From the NCBI RefSeq assembly GCF_013410875.1, contig NZ_JACCCU010000002.1, positions 806,001 through 870,000 of the forward strand: DNA of 64,000 nt, written 5' to 3'. The first letter of the stretch is position 1, and each line of letters starts with the position of its first letter. The notes beneath the pieces were generated by a model. It was not told the origin of the DNA. It worked only from the letters and a program-made list of their open reading frames with translations, and ran no database searches. The translations under genes and the position numbers were made by a program. Origin of the DNA: Tunturiibacter empetritectus. Its GTDB lineage: Bacteria > Acidobacteriota > Terriglobia > Terriglobales > Acidobacteriaceae. Shown piece after piece: positions 36,405-45,585 of the stretch.

Positions 36405-37529
36405 TTGAGTGATGCGATCGTGGAAGGTGCGACAGTATGGTCTGCCGATGCGGCGTCGGGCGGCAGCCGCTTTGTGCGGGCGTGCCTGCGTCGGCCGGTA
36501 GCCAGGACGCCGGTGTGGTTTCTGCGGCAGGCAGGGCGGTACATGCCGGAGTATATGGCCGTGCGGAAGCACCATTCGCTGCTGGAGATCTGCCGGACTC
36601 CGACGATTGCGGCCGAGGTAACGATTACGGCCGCTGAACGGCTGGGCGTGGATGCTGCGATTATCTTTGCCGATCTGCTGCTGCCGTTTACGCCGATGGG
36701 ACTGGACTTCGAGTTCGTTGCGGGAGAAGGGCCGGTGGTGCATACGCCGGTGCGGACGCTGGAGCATGTGAAGGCGCTGCGGACCGATCGCGTGGAGGAA
36801 CTACAGTACGTTGCGCGGGCGATCGAGCAGGTTGCAAAGCACTTTGCTGCTCCGCGGGCGGATGGGGATGAGTTGGGAATCATTGGATTCTGCGGTGCTC
36901 CGTGGACGCTGGCTGGGTACATGATTGAGGGCGGCAAGCAGGGCGGCGGGGATCGCATCTACATCGAGACGAAGAAGATGATGTACTCCGATGGAGCTGC
37001 GTGGTCGCTCCTGATGGAGAAGATTGTTACCGTTTTAGTTGCTTATGCGCAGCAGCAGGTGGAGGCTGGCGCGGATGTGATCCAGGTCTTCGATAGCTGG
37101 GTAGGAAAGCTGAGCGTTCGAGACTATCGGCGGTACTGTCTTGGATGGACGACGGAGCTGGTCGAGCGCATCAAGTCCCTTGGAGTGCCGGTGATCTACT
37201 TTGGCGTGGAGACCGCTTCCCTGCTGCCGGCGATGAGCGAGACGGGAGCAGACGTGATTGGGCTGGATTGGCGGACGCCTTTGGATGCGGGATGGAAGGC
37301 AGTCGGCCCGGGCTGCGCGGTGCAGGGAAATCTTGATCCGGTTGCATTGTTCGCAAACGAAGAGGTGTTGAAGGATCAGGTGCGCGAGATTCTGACCGCC
37401 GCAAATGGACGGCCCGGGCACATCTTCAACCTGGGCCACGGCATTGTGCCTGGTACGCCGGTGGAGAATGTAATTCGCGTGGTGGAGTGGGTCAAGGAGT
37501 TGAGCGCGGTTGGAGTGACACGACGATGA
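36405..37529 (+). CDS. hemE: Uroporphyrinogen III decarboxylase
   Basis: A 374-residue cytoplasmic enzyme that removes four carboxylates from uroporphyrinogen III to give coproporphyrinogen III. The N-terminal signature PVWFLRQAGRYMPEYMAVR and the IFADLLLPFTPMG segment with its Asp are clear; GFCGAPWTLAGYMIEGG and the C-terminal NLGHGIVPGTP complete the fold. The start is a TTG at 36405 with AGAGGA 8 bases upstream. The end overlaps hemH by 4 bases (ATGA). It is the first gene of a heme-branch run, hemE-hemH-hemY. Confidence 0.96.
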   Translation: MSDAIVEGATVWSADAASGGSRFVRACLRRPVARTPVWFLRQAGRYMPEYMAVRKHHSLLEICRTPTIAAEVTITAAERLGVDAAIIFADLLLPFTPMGLDFEFVAGEGPVVHTPVRTLEHVKALRTDRVEELQYVARAIEQVAKHFAAPRADGDELGIIGFCGAPWTLAGYMIEGGKQGGGDRIYIETKKMMYSDGAAWSLLMEKIVTVLVAYAQQQVEAGADVIQVFDSWVGKLSVRDYRRYCLGWTTELVERIKSLGVPVIYFGVETASLLPAMSETGADVIGLDWRTPLDAGWKAVGPGCAVQGNLDPVALFANEEVLKDQVREILTAANGRPGHIFNLGHGIVPGTPVENVIRVVEWVKELSAVGVTRR

Positions 37530-38548
37530 GTTTTGAGAAAGGTAAAAGCGCGGTTTTGCTGCTTGCCCATGGAACGCCGGACATGCTGGGTGAGATGGCC
37601 GAGTATCTGAGCAAGGTGACCGGCGGCCGAGCGATGCCGCAGGAGATTGTCAAAGAGCTGCAGCATCGGTATGCACAGATCGGGCTGCAAGAGGCGCCTG
37701 GGTTGGAGCCTCCGCCGCTGACGAAGTGGACGATGGTACAGGCGCATATGCTGGAGCACGTATTGGCCGCGGGTAAGGTGTATGTTGGGATGCGCAACTG
37801 GCATCCTTATATTGAGGACACTGTTGCGGAGATGCGGCGCGAGGGAGTGACGAAGATCAAGGCTGTGTGCCTGGCTCCGCAGAACTCCCGGACCAGCGTC
37901 GGACTTTACCGGAAGGCTGTGCTCTCTGCGGCGACAGGCATTGAGGTTGAGTTTGTTGCTGGATGGGCGGACAGTCCGCTGCTGGTGGAGGCCTTTGCCG
38001 AGAAGCTGCGCCCGGTGTGGACAGAAGCCTGCGCTGAGTCGGGACAGCGAGTGCCGGTTCTGTTTACAGCGCACAGCGTGCCGTGCCGAACGATCATGAC
38101 CGGTGAGGCTTCGATTGCGGGAGCGCGGCCGGGAACTCCTGTGCAGGATTCGCCGGATCCTTATCCGGTGGAGGCCAAGCGCACTGCGCAGATGGTGGCG
38201 GATCGAATGTCGGCAGCCGGTCTTCGCGAGAACGATTGGTACTTCGCGTTTCAGAGTCAGGGTATGAGCGGAGGACCGTGGATTGGGCCGACGGTGGAGG
38301 ACACGCTCAAAGCGATCAAGGCAGAAGGGCACGTGGGCGTCGTGATGCAGCCGGTGGGGTTTCTCTGCGATCATGTGGAGATTCTGTACGACATTGACGT
38401 TGCTTTTCGTCAGACGGCGAGCGAGCTGGATCTGAAGTTGTGGCGGGCGGAGAGCCTGAACGACTCGCCGGTGCTGGTGGAGGCGCTGGTGGACGTAATC
38501 ACCGGAAAATATAAGGCGACCGTCGATGAGGTGATGGTTCCGGCGTAG
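37526..38548 (+). CDS. hemH: Ferrochelatase
   Basis: A 340-residue chelatase that inserts ferrous iron into a porphyrin. The ATG at 37526 lies inside the hemE stop, favouring translational coupling; a longer open frame upstream is discarded. The catalytic His is in FTAHSVP, and the conserved second region reads GFLCDHVEILYDIDV. With hemY following, the run makes heme from coproporphyrinogen or protoporphyrinogen. Whether the order is protoporphyrin- or coproporphyrin-dependent cannot be told without HemN/HemF or HemQ. Confidence 0.93.
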   Translation: MSFEKGKSAVLLLAHGTPDMLGEMAEYLSKVTGGRAMPQEIVKELQHRYAQIGLQEAPGLEPPPLTKWTMVQAHMLEHVLAAGKVYVGMRNWHPYIEDTVAEMRREGVTKIKAVCLAPQNSRTSVGLYRKAVLSAATGIEVEFVAGWADSPLLVEAFAEKLRPVWTEACAESGQRVPVLFTAHSVPCRTIMTGEASIAGARPGTPVQDSPDPYPVEAKRTAQMVADRMSAAGLRENDWYFAFQSQGMSGGPWIGPTVEDTLKAIKAEGHVGVVMQPVGFLCDHVEILYDIDVAFRQTASELDLKLWRAESLNDSPVLVEALVDVITGKYKATVDEVMVPA

Positions 38549-38627
38549 GTATAGGCTGTCTTGAGGGCCGACGGCGGGGGCTCGGGTCTCCGCTCTTTTT
38601 ATTGGCAGATGTTTTCCTGGAGAGAAG

Positions 38628-40037
38628 ATGAAGCGCGTCGCGATCGTTGGCGGTGGAGTAGCAGGACTGGCGGCGGCGTATGAGCTGGCGCAGCAGACCC
38701 ACAACGGTGCATCGCTGCAGGTGGTGTTGTTCGAAGCCTCGACGCGGCTGGGTGGAATCATCGAGACGGTGCATGAAGGTGAGTTCGTCATTGAGTGCGG
38801 ACCCGATGCGTGGGTGACGGAGAAGCCGTGGGCGCGTGAGCTGGCAGAAGAGCTTGGCCTGGGCGATGAAGTGATGCCTTCCAACGATGCCACGCGGAAG
38901 ACTTATGTTCTGGTCGACAAGAAGCTGCAGGCGATGCCGGATGGGATGCGGATGATGGTGCCGGTCGATCTCGATGCGCTGGATGCGTCGGAGATGTTTA
39001 GCGCGGCGGCGAAGCGGGCTTATCGCGAAGAGGTGGGACGAGCGGAGCAGTTGCGGGCGGACGCTCCTGATGAGGATGAAAGCGTTGCGGAGTTTATTCG
39101 ACGCCACTTTGGAGAAGAGGTGCTGACGAAGATCGGTGCGCCTTTGCTGAGCGGTGTGTTTGGCGGCGATGTATCGAAGTTGAGCGTGCGGGCGGTGATG
39201 ACTCCCTTTGTCGCAATGGAACGAGAGCATGGCAGTCTGATCGTCGCACTGCAGGCGCGTGCGGGAGCGAAGAAACACTCAGTGTTCACTACACTGCGCA
39301 GCGGTATGGGAACGCTGGTGGATCGTATGATTGCGGCCATTCCTGAAGATTGGATTCGACTGGCTGCCGAAGTGCAATTTGTGTCGTGCGGCGACGAAGG
39401 TTGGCTGGTGGGAACAGCTCGCGGTGTGGAACGGTTCGATGCCGTGATGATGGCTGCTCCTGTTGATGTTGCTTGCTCTTTGCTTAAACCAGTGGACGCG
39501 GAGATGGCTCCCTTGATGGAGATGGAGGCAAGCTCCGCGGTGGTGGTGGCATTTGGCTTTCCCGGTGCGACGAAGTTTCCCGTGCCGCCTGGGTTTGGCT
39601 TTCTGGTGCCGCCAGGCTCCGATAGTCTGCTGCTCGCTGCAACCTTCGTCGATCAGAAGTTTGAAGACCGGGTACCGCAGGGTGGACGGTTAGTGCGAGC
39701 CTTCTTTGGAGGCAAAGCTGCAGAACGGCTGATGCGATGCCGTAACGACGAGACCGCCGCAGTGGCGCGGATGGAGCTGGCCAGGATTCTGGGGCCGCTG
39801 CCGGAGCCTCAAGTGACCGTGGTTCGGCGATGGCCGCGAAGTCTCCCACAGTATGCCGTGGGGCATCTGAAACGGATGAAGAAGCTAGATGAACGAGTGA
39901 GTGCGCTCGATGGACTGTCGCTGCTTGGCAACGGATATCGTGGCGTGGGTGTGCCCGACCTAATTCGGGATGCCCGGGTTGCGGCGAGGCGTATCGCAGG
40001 TGCGAATAAAGATCTTGCAGGGGTCGCGGAGCTGTAA
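38628..40037 (+). CDS. hemY: Protoporphyrinogen/coproporphyrinogen oxidase, HemY type
   Basis: A 469-residue FAD enzyme. The N-terminal dinucleotide fold reads VAIVGGGVAGLAAAYELA, followed by the second FAD segment LGGIIETVHEGEFVIECGPDAW. The C-terminal signature GNGYRGVGVPDLIRDA closes the FAD site. It oxidises proto- or coproporphyrinogen with oxygen, so heme synthesis here is aerobic. ATG at 38628 follows GGAGAG. It lies 79 bases after hemH and upstream of the cobalamin riboswitch. Confidence 0.93.
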   Translation: MKRVAIVGGGVAGLAAAYELAQQTHNGASLQVVLFEASTRLGGIIETVHEGEFVIECGPDAWVTEKPWARELAEELGLGDEVMPSNDATRKTYVLVDKKLQAMPDGMRMMVPVDLDALDASEMFSAAAKRAYREEVGRAEQLRADAPDEDESVAEFIRRHFGEEVLTKIGAPLLSGVFGGDVSKLSVRAVMTPFVAMEREHGSLIVALQARAGAKKHSVFTTLRSGMGTLVDRMIAAIPEDWIRLAAEVQFVSCGDEGWLVGTARGVERFDAVMMAAPVDVACSLLKPVDAEMAPLMEMEASSAVVVAFGFPGATKFPVPPGFGFLVPPGSDSLLLAATFVDQKFEDRVPQGGRLVRAFFGGKAAERLMRCRNDETAAVARMELARILGPLPEPQVTVVRRWPRSLPQYAVGHLKRMKKLDERVSALDGLSLLGNGYRGVGVPDLIRDARVAARRIAGANKDLAGVAEL

Positions 40038-40041
40038 ATAT

Positions 40042-40070
40042 TTGACCCGGCGCAATGGCCGGGATAGTCT
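40042..40070 (+). promoter_or_regulatory. Candidate promoter of the cobalamin operon
   Basis: TTGACC (40042-40047) and TAGTCT (40065-40070) are spaced by 17 bases, a good sigma-70 fit. Transcription would begin near 40077, just at the first paired bases of the riboswitch. Position and spacing support it. Confidence 0.55.
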
Positions 40071-40077
40071 TTTTCTA

Positions 40078-40230
40078 CACTGGTGTTGGGAAGACGGTGT
40101 AAATCCGTCGCTACCCCGTAACTGTAAGCGCTGAGAGTTTTGACGATTGGTATTAAGCCACTGGGATTTGTCCTGGGAAGGTGAGTCGAAGCTCGGTGAA
40201 GCGTAAGTCAGGAGACCTGCCGGTGGCCGA
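40078..40230 (+). promoter_or_regulatory. Cobalamin (AdoCbl) riboswitch
   Basis: The conserved core is present in order: gttgggaagacggtgtaaatc near 40084, gctaccccgtaactgtaa near 40110, gccactg and tgggaaggtg in the middle, and the B12 box aagtcaggagacctgcc at 40205-40221, close to the consensus. It sits between its promoter and cobU. Beyond the aptamer, TGCCCG (40294-40299) can pair with CGGGCA (40348-40353), placed just before the cobU ribosome-binding site. Control by hiding that site when cobalamin is bound is therefore inferred. The whole operon behind it should be repressed by B12. Confidence 0.95.
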
Positions 40231-40364
40231 TCAGGCTTGATTCAGCTTCGCTGGGAGAGCTGAAGAGCATTCTCGCTGACTGCAACCGAGGTCTGCCCGA
40301 GCGCTGCCTAACTTTATTCCCGCTCTGCTCGGCTGCTTCGAACGTGCCGGGCAAGGAGCTAACG

Positions 40365-40919
40365 ATGCAGGAGATGCGCCAGAGTTCCGTGACACTCGTT
40401 CTTGGCGGCGTTCGCAGCGGCAAGAGCCGTTATGCGCAGCAGCTTGCAGAGCGAGAAAGCCGCGTGATCTTTGTGGCGACAGCGAAGGCTTCGGACGACG
40501 AGATGCAGAGGAAGATCGAACGGCATCGCAAAGAGCGCCCGGCGGAGTGGATCACGGTGGAGGAGCCGTTGGAGCTGGTACAGGTACTGACGGAGCATGG
40601 GCAGAGCTGCGATGTGATGGTGGTGGATTGCCTGACGATCTTTGCGGCGAATCTTCTTGAGACCGAAGGTGATGACCAAGACGCCGTAAATCGTCGCGTT
40701 GAGGCTTTCTGTGAGGCGTTGCGGTCGGCTCGTTGCTCGGTTGTGCTGGTTTCAAACGAGGTAGGCAGCGGAGTGGTGCCCGCATACACCCTGGGACGGC
40801 GTTATCGTGATTTGCTGGGTGAGATCAATCAGAGCGTGGCAAGAGTCGCCGATGATGTGGTGCTGATGGTAGCTGGCCTGCCGCTTGCGCTGAAGGGTCA
40901 TCTTGAGGTGACTCTGTGA
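40365..40919 (+). CDS. cobU: Adenosylcobinamide kinase / guanylyltransferase
   Basis: A 184-residue enzyme that phosphorylates adenosylcobinamide and then attaches GMP. The P-loop is LGGVRSGKSRYAQQLAE; the GTP-binding segment VVDCLTIFAANLL and VSNEVGSGVVPAYTLGRRYRD with its guanylylated-His equivalent region are visible. ATG at 40365 follows AAGGAG; a GTG 7 codons upstream is rejected. It is the first gene behind the riboswitch and overlaps cbiA by 4 bases. Confidence 0.93.
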   Translation: MQEMRQSSVTLVLGGVRSGKSRYAQQLAERESRVIFVATAKASDDEMQRKIERHRKERPAEWITVEEPLELVQVLTEHGQSCDVMVVDCLTIFAANLLETEGDDQDAVNRRVEAFCEALRSARCSVVLVSNEVGSGVVPAYTLGRRYRDLLGEINQSVARVADDVVLMVAGLPLALKGHLEVTL

Positions 40920-42307
40920 GAGGGCTGCTGATTTCAGGTGCTGCAAGCGGCGTTGGTAAGACTACGGTATCTCTTGCGATTATGGCGGGCCTGCGACGGC
41001 GCGGGCTTGCGGTGCAGCCGTTCAAATGTGGACCCGACTTTCTGGACACGGGACACCACACCCGAATATGTGGGCGAAATGCTCGCAACCTTGACACGTG
41101 GATGCTGAGTGAAGAGGCGAACCGAAGTGTTCTGCGAGATGCAGCACGTGGCGCGGATGTTCTGGTTGCTGAAGGCATGATGGGTTTGTTCGATGGAAAG
41201 AGTGGGAACACTGAAGCGGGCAGCACCGCGGAGATTGCCAAGCTGCTGAAGCTGCCGGTGGTGCTGGTTGTCGATGCGGCAAAGACTGCGCGAAGCATCG
41301 CAGCGGTGGTGCTCGGCTTTGAGATGTTCGATCCGCAACTGCAGCTTGCGGGAGTGATTCTGAATCGTGTTGCGACGGAGCGGCACTACGAGATGCTGAG
41401 GGCGGCGATTGAGACAAGCTGCAGGACTAAGATTCTCGGTTGGCTGCCACGCGATCCGACGATTGCGATTCCTGAACGGCATCTTGGCTTGCAGGGGGCG
41501 GCGGAAGCGGCGATTGGTGACGATGCTGCGATCGACACACTGGCCGCGCTCGCGGAAAAGTTCTTCGATCTGGATCGTTTGCTTGAGCTGCAGTGCGGTT
41601 TGGAGCTGAACGAGGATCAGGATTTCGGCGTGAAGCATTCGCCTTCTGAAGAAGATGTGCGAATCGGCTTCCCGTCCGATCATGCTTTCTCGTTCTATTA
41701 TGAGGACAATCTTGACCTGCTGGGCGAACAGGGAGCTGAGATTGTCTGGTTCAGTCCGCTACACGACAGGTGCCTGCCACCCGGACTGGACGGGCTGTAC
41801 CTGGGGGGAGGATATCCCGAACTGCATGCAGAACAGTTGAGCAGTAATCGCAGGATGCTCGAGGATGTTCGTACCTTCGCGGCTTCGGGAAGACCGGTCT
41901 ATGCGGAGTGCGGAGGGATGATTTATCTATCCGAAAGCCTCAGCACAACGGACGGGGAGACGTACCCGATGGCTGGCGTGCTACCGCTGTCGATGCAGAT
42001 GACGGATAAACTCGTGCAGTTCGGATACGTCACTGTTGAGTTCACCGCCGACTGCTTGCTGGGCGTGAAAGGAACCACCGTTCGCGGGCACAGCTTTCAC
42101 TATTCGTGTCTTGTTTCCCGGGGAGAGGTGGCAACAAATTATCGCGTGCAGTACTCGATGTCCGGCAAAGAGGAGCTTGAGGGATTTAGGCAAGGCAATG
42201 TGCTGGCCAGCTATGTTCATCTACACTTCCGGGCGAATCCTACAATCGCGAGAGATTTTGTCGCTGCCATTCGACGAGCGCGCACACTGCAGACGGTGGC
42301 GCGGTGA
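40916..42307 (+). CDS. cbiA: Cobyrinic acid a,c-diamide synthase
   Basis: A 463-residue glutamine-dependent amidase that adds amide groups to side chains a and c of the corrin ring. The ATP-binding P-loop GAASGVGKTTVS opens the protein, AEGMMGLFDG follows, and the C-terminal glutaminase domain carries LGGGYPELHAEQL and the nucleophile Cys in YAECGGMIYL. GTG start at 40916 overlaps the cobU stop. Its presence implies that cobyrinic acid is either made elsewhere in the genome or taken up. Confidence 0.93.
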   Translation: MRGLLISGAASGVGKTTVSLAIMAGLRRRGLAVQPFKCGPDFLDTGHHTRICGRNARNLDTWMLSEEANRSVLRDAARGADVLVAEGMMGLFDGKSGNTEAGSTAEIAKLLKLPVVLVVDAAKTARSIAAVVLGFEMFDPQLQLAGVILNRVATERHYEMLRAAIETSCRTKILGWLPRDPTIAIPERHLGLQGAAEAAIGDDAAIDTLAALAEKFFDLDRLLELQCGLELNEDQDFGVKHSPSEEDVRIGFPSDHAFSFYYEDNLDLLGEQGAEIVWFSPLHDRCLPPGLDGLYLGGGYPELHAEQLSSNRRMLEDVRTFAASGRPVYAECGGMIYLSESLSTTDGETYPMAGVLPLSMQMTDKLVQFGYVTVEFTADCLLGVKGTTVRGHSFHYSCLVSRGEVATNYRVQYSMSGKEELEGFRQGNVLASYVHLHFRANPTIARDFVAAIRRARTLQTVAR

Positions 42308-43374
42308 GCGACTCTAACATCGTGTCGACCATTGAGTCGCCTAGTGAGCGTTGGCTTGCAAAGGCACGAGCGCATCTCGATACTTTGACCAAACCGCTGG
42401 GCAGTCTCGGCCGGTTGGAAGACTTTGCGGCACAGATGGTGTCGATTCGACAACAGGAGTTTGCGGAGCCGCTACGAAAGGCTGTCTACATCTTTGCAGC
42501 CGATCATGGAGTTACCGCTGAGGGCGTCAGTGCGTATCCAAGCGAAGTGACGCGGCAGATGGTGCTCAACTTTCTTGCTCATGGCGCGGCTATCAATGTG
42601 CTCGCGAAACTTCACGGCGTCGAGATGAATGTTGTCGATGTCGGTGTGGATGCGGACTTCAACCGGATCGGCGGACTGTTGCATCGCAAAGTGCGCAGGG
42701 GAACGCGCAATATGATGCATGAGCCCGCAATGAGCAGCGACGAGTTGACGGAAGCTCTTGGTGTAGGACTGGACCTGGCTGACGATTCGAAGACGAAGGG
42801 GCACAACCTGGTTGCTGTCGGCGAGATGGGCATTGGAAATACCACGGCTGCGAGCGCCATCACCACTCTTCTTACCGGGAAACCAGTTGAGTTCACTACC
42901 GGCAAAGGGACCGGCCTGAACACCGAGGCGTTGCAGCACAAGCGCCGGATCATCGAAGCAGTTTTGCAGAAGTATTTTGGGGAAGCGAAAGGTGACACTC
43001 TGCCTGATCCAGTCGATGTGCTCCGTATCGTCGGTGGGTTGGAGATCGCCGCGATGACGGGTTTCATACTCGGCGCGGCGCGGCATGGAGTCGCAGTGGT
43101 TGTCGACGGCTTCATTTCTACGGCAGCTGCTGCAATTGCATGCGCGTTCGCCCCGCAGGTGCGCGGATATCTTTTTGCTGGACATCAATCCGAAGAACCC
43201 GGGCACAAGGCGCTGCTCGACTACTTGGAAATGAGGCCGATTCTCGCGTTGAATATGCGTCTGGGCGAAGGCACTGGCGCGGTCCTGGCTATGCCGATCC
43301 TTGAGTCCGCGATGTGCCTTTATAACCAGATGGCGACGTTTGAATCTGCCAGGGTGAGCGAGGCCAGGGATTGA
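42304..43374 (+). CDS. cobT: Nicotinate-nucleotide--dimethylbenzimidazole phosphoribosyltransferase
   Basis: A 356-residue enzyme that transfers phosphoribose from NaMN to 5,6-dimethylbenzimidazole, making alpha-ribazole phosphate. Signatures are LTKPLGSLGRLEDFA at the start, the FAADHGVTAEGVSAYPSEVT stretch, GEMGIGNTTAASA, and MRLGEGTGAVLAMP, where the Glu is the expected general base. GTG start at 42304 overlaps the cbiA stop. With bluB downstream the substrate is most likely DMB. Confidence 0.95.
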   Translation: MSDSNIVSTIESPSERWLAKARAHLDTLTKPLGSLGRLEDFAAQMVSIRQQEFAEPLRKAVYIFAADHGVTAEGVSAYPSEVTRQMVLNFLAHGAAINVLAKLHGVEMNVVDVGVDADFNRIGGLLHRKVRRGTRNMMHEPAMSSDELTEALGVGLDLADDSKTKGHNLVAVGEMGIGNTTAASAITTLLTGKPVEFTTGKGTGLNTEALQHKRRIIEAVLQKYFGEAKGDTLPDPVDVLRIVGGLEIAAMTGFILGAARHGVAVVVDGFISTAAAAIACAFAPQVRGYLFAGHQSEEPGHKALLDYLEMRPILALNMRLGEGTGAVLAMPILESAMCLYNQMATFESARVSEARD

Positions 43375-44135
43375 CCGTAGCAGCACAGATTCGGAGACTT
43401 GGCGAGGAGCTCATAATCGCCTTCCAATTTCTCACGCGAATCCCCATGCCTGCGATTGCGTTCGAGTCCGATTCCCTCTCGCGTGCCGTCAAATTTTTCC
43501 CGCTGGTTGGATTAGTTGTCGGATCAGGAGCCGTGCTGCTGCAAAAGCTGCTGACAACGCACCTTATTCGTCCTCTTGCCGCGCTGGTCGTGCTGACTTA
43601 TTTTGTACTGATTACTGGCTTTCTGCATGAAGATGGCCTTGCGGATACTGCAGACGGGTTCGGCGGTGGTTGGACTAAGGATCGGGTATTAGCCATCCTG
43701 CGAGATAGCAGGATTGGAAGTTACGGCGCATCTGCTCTTGTTCTGTCGCTGCTGGCGCGCTATCTCCTGCTGTCTTCCATGCCGATGGAGCACTTTGCCG
43801 CTTACGTCATATCCGCCCATGTGCTCTGCCGATGGAGCTCCCTTCCGCTGAGTTATTTTCTCCCTCCTGCTCGCAAACAGGAGGGACAAGGTGCGCGCAT
43901 CGCTCGGCTCACCTCTCTCCCTTCGCTGCTGTTTGGTTCGACCTTCGCTGCCGCAATCGTGGTCTTCGCTCTTCGACGGGCTTCCGTGCAGCCTCTTCTC
44001 GTCTCCCTCTTTGTAGTGACATTGAGCGGATGGTTCTACTATCGAAGGATTGATGGCGTGACTGGAGATTGCTTCGGCGCAACCAATCAGCTTACCGAAA
44101 TCGCGGTTTACTTCTGCGGGGTATGGATCGCATGA
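43371..44135 (+). CDS. cobS: Adenosylcobinamide-GDP ribazoletransferase (cobalamin synthase)
   Basis: A 254-residue polytopic membrane enzyme that joins AdoCbi-GDP with alpha-ribazole. The metal-binding signature HEDGLADTADGFGGGWTKDRVLAIL with conserved Asp residues is present, and about 6-7 hydrophobic segments follow. It starts with TTG at 43371 inside the cobT stop, a rare start set by the overlap. It acts at the inner membrane together with CbiB. Confidence 0.93.
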   Translation: MTVAAQIRRLGEELIIAFQFLTRIPMPAIAFESDSLSRAVKFFPLVGLVVGSGAVLLQKLLTTHLIRPLAALVVLTYFVLITGFLHEDGLADTADGFGGGWTKDRVLAILRDSRIGSYGASALVLSLLARYLLLSSMPMEHFAAYVISAHVLCRWSSLPLSYFLPPARKQEGQGARIARLTSLPSLLFGSTFAAAIVVFALRRASVQPLLVSLFVVTLSGWFYYRRIDGVTGDCFGATNQLTEIAVYFCGVWIA

Positions 44136-44719
44136 GCGAGATACTCTTCATTCGTCATGCGGCGACAGACATGGCTGGAACCTTTTGCGGCCACTCTGAC
44201 CCTGACATCAATGCGCGCGGACAGGAACAGATCTCCGAGTTGATAGACAGACTTCGCAAGGAGAGTATCGACATCGTTTACACGAGCGATCTGCGTCGCG
44301 CTGCGGCGACTGCCAGCGCAATTGCCGAGGCGTCCGGCGTTGAGTGCGAGGTGCGTGCGGCCCTGCGTGAGATCAGCTTCGGCACATGGGAGGGGCTTAG
44401 CTGGAAAGACATTGAACAGCGCGATGCGGTTTATGCGCATCGATGGATATCGGAATATCCGAGACTTGCGGCGCCTGACGGAGAGGACTTCAGCGACTTT
44501 GAACGGCGGGTGCTGAAGGAAGTGGAGTTCTTGTGTGCAAAGGCAATAGAACAAAGGATCGCGGTCGTGACCCACGCGGGAGTCCTGAGAACCGTGCTGT
44601 GCTCGCTGGACAACTGCAGCCTGGACGATGCCTGGAGACAGACTGAGAGCTACTGTGCCATTGTTCGGCATACGGTTGCACCACCGCTCCTGACGCAGAT
44701 CATCGGAGCAAGCTCATGA
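44132..44719 (+). CDS. cobC: Alpha-ribazole phosphatase (histidine phosphatase family)
   Basis: A 195-residue phosphoglycerate-mutase-like enzyme that removes phosphate from alpha-ribazole phosphate or cobalamin phosphate. The catalytic histidine is in FIRHAATDMAGTFCG, with RHA in place of the usual RHG; YTSDLRRAAATASAIAE and the second His in VVTHAGVLR complete the site. ATG at 44132 overlaps the cobS stop by 4 bases. Function is assigned from family and operon place. Confidence 0.88.
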   Translation: MSEILFIRHAATDMAGTFCGHSDPDINARGQEQISELIDRLRKESIDIVYTSDLRRAAATASAIAEASGVECEVRAALREISFGTWEGLSWKDIEQRDAVYAHRWISEYPRLAAPDGEDFSDFERRVLKEVEFLCAKAIEQRIAVVTHAGVLRTVLCSLDNCSLDDAWRQTESYCAIVRHTVAPPLLTQIIGASS

Positions 44720-45585
44720 CTTCGCGTAAGGTTGACGTACGCGAGTTGATCGCCTGGGGTTTGGATGAATACTCCTACCGCGACGACGTCACAGGTTTCA
44801 ATTCGAGGGAGTTAACTGCCCGCATTGCGAAAGCAGGTGCGAAGTTAGCCGAACATGCTCGGTACACGAGTATCAGCGCTTTACTCGAGCGAGAGACACG
44901 AGACATTCAACCTTTGCTCGCGACGGTAACGCAACGCGAAGACTTGCAAGCGGAGTATCGGGGCCTTAACTGGATGCTGGGCGTGGTCGACCTGCGCCTC
45001 CTGCTTGCATTTCAACGCCGGTTGATCTTCAATCCATCACGGCAGGCATTGTGTATGCCGGCACAGAATGATTGGCACGGTTTGATCTCACTCACTGTCG
45101 GTTCGCAACGCAGCACGGAGCACGTTTTGGTTCATAACGACAGCGATACTGACCGTTTGGATATTAGCCTTCACTCGAATAATCCTGATCTGCAGCTACG
45201 GTTTACTCCGAAGACGAGCGGATTTGGAGCTTTGCCACTGTCGCTGTATGGCGGCACTCCTTTCTTCGAAGTAGCTGAACTACGCGGACGCTGGTTTTTG
45301 CGCGATGGCTATCATCGCGCCTACCATCTTCTGCGGGCGGGAGTCGATCGCACTCCTGCCGTCGTGATCCACACACGGAGCATCGAGGAACTTGGCGCAA
45401 CCGCCCCATGGTTTTTCGGTGAAGAGCAGATCTTCTCTGATCGTCCTCCGCGGGTCACGGATTTTCTTGATGACGACCTGATCCTGCACTACGAGAGAAC
45501 GGCTCTCCGCAAATTGATTCGTATTCGTGTGGAAGAGTCGCTGCAGCCGTTTGACGAAGTTCAAGAACAAGAGGAAAGACTATGA
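44716..45585 (+). CDS. Unknown protein with ParB-like motif in the cobalamin operon
   Basis: A 289-residue protein I do not recognise. It has no signal peptide and no TM segment. Residues 1-110 look helical and charged. Residues about 115-170 are beta-rich. The segment GRWFLRDGYHRAYHLLRAGVD (191-211) followed by RTPAVVIHT resembles the ParB/sulfiredoxin-like fold, whose DG-x-HR motif binds nucleotide or phosphate. It overlaps cobC and the adenosyltransferase gene by 4 bases each, so it is translated as part of the pathway and is not a stray insertion. A role in lower-ligand handling, nucleotide binding or B12-dependent control is possible; none is shown. Confidence 0.85.
   Translation: MTSRKVDVRELIAWGLDEYSYRDDVTGFNSRELTARIAKAGAKLAEHARYTSISALLERETRDIQPLLATVTQREDLQAEYRGLNWMLGVVDLRLLLAFQRRLIFNPSRQALCMPAQNDWHGLISLTVGSQRSTEHVLVHNDSDTDRLDISLHSNNPDLQLRFTPKTSGFGALPLSLYGGTPFFEVAELRGRWFLRDGYHRAYHLLRAGVDRTPAVVIHTRSIEELGATAPWFFGEEQIFSDRPPRVTDFLDDDLILHYERTALRKLIRIRVEESLQPFDEVQEQEERL

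Noticed and set aside
37376-38893. Minus-strand frame (505 codons) opposite hemH and the start of hemY
   Set aside because: Arg/His/Leu-rich shadow of two well-recognised heme genes.
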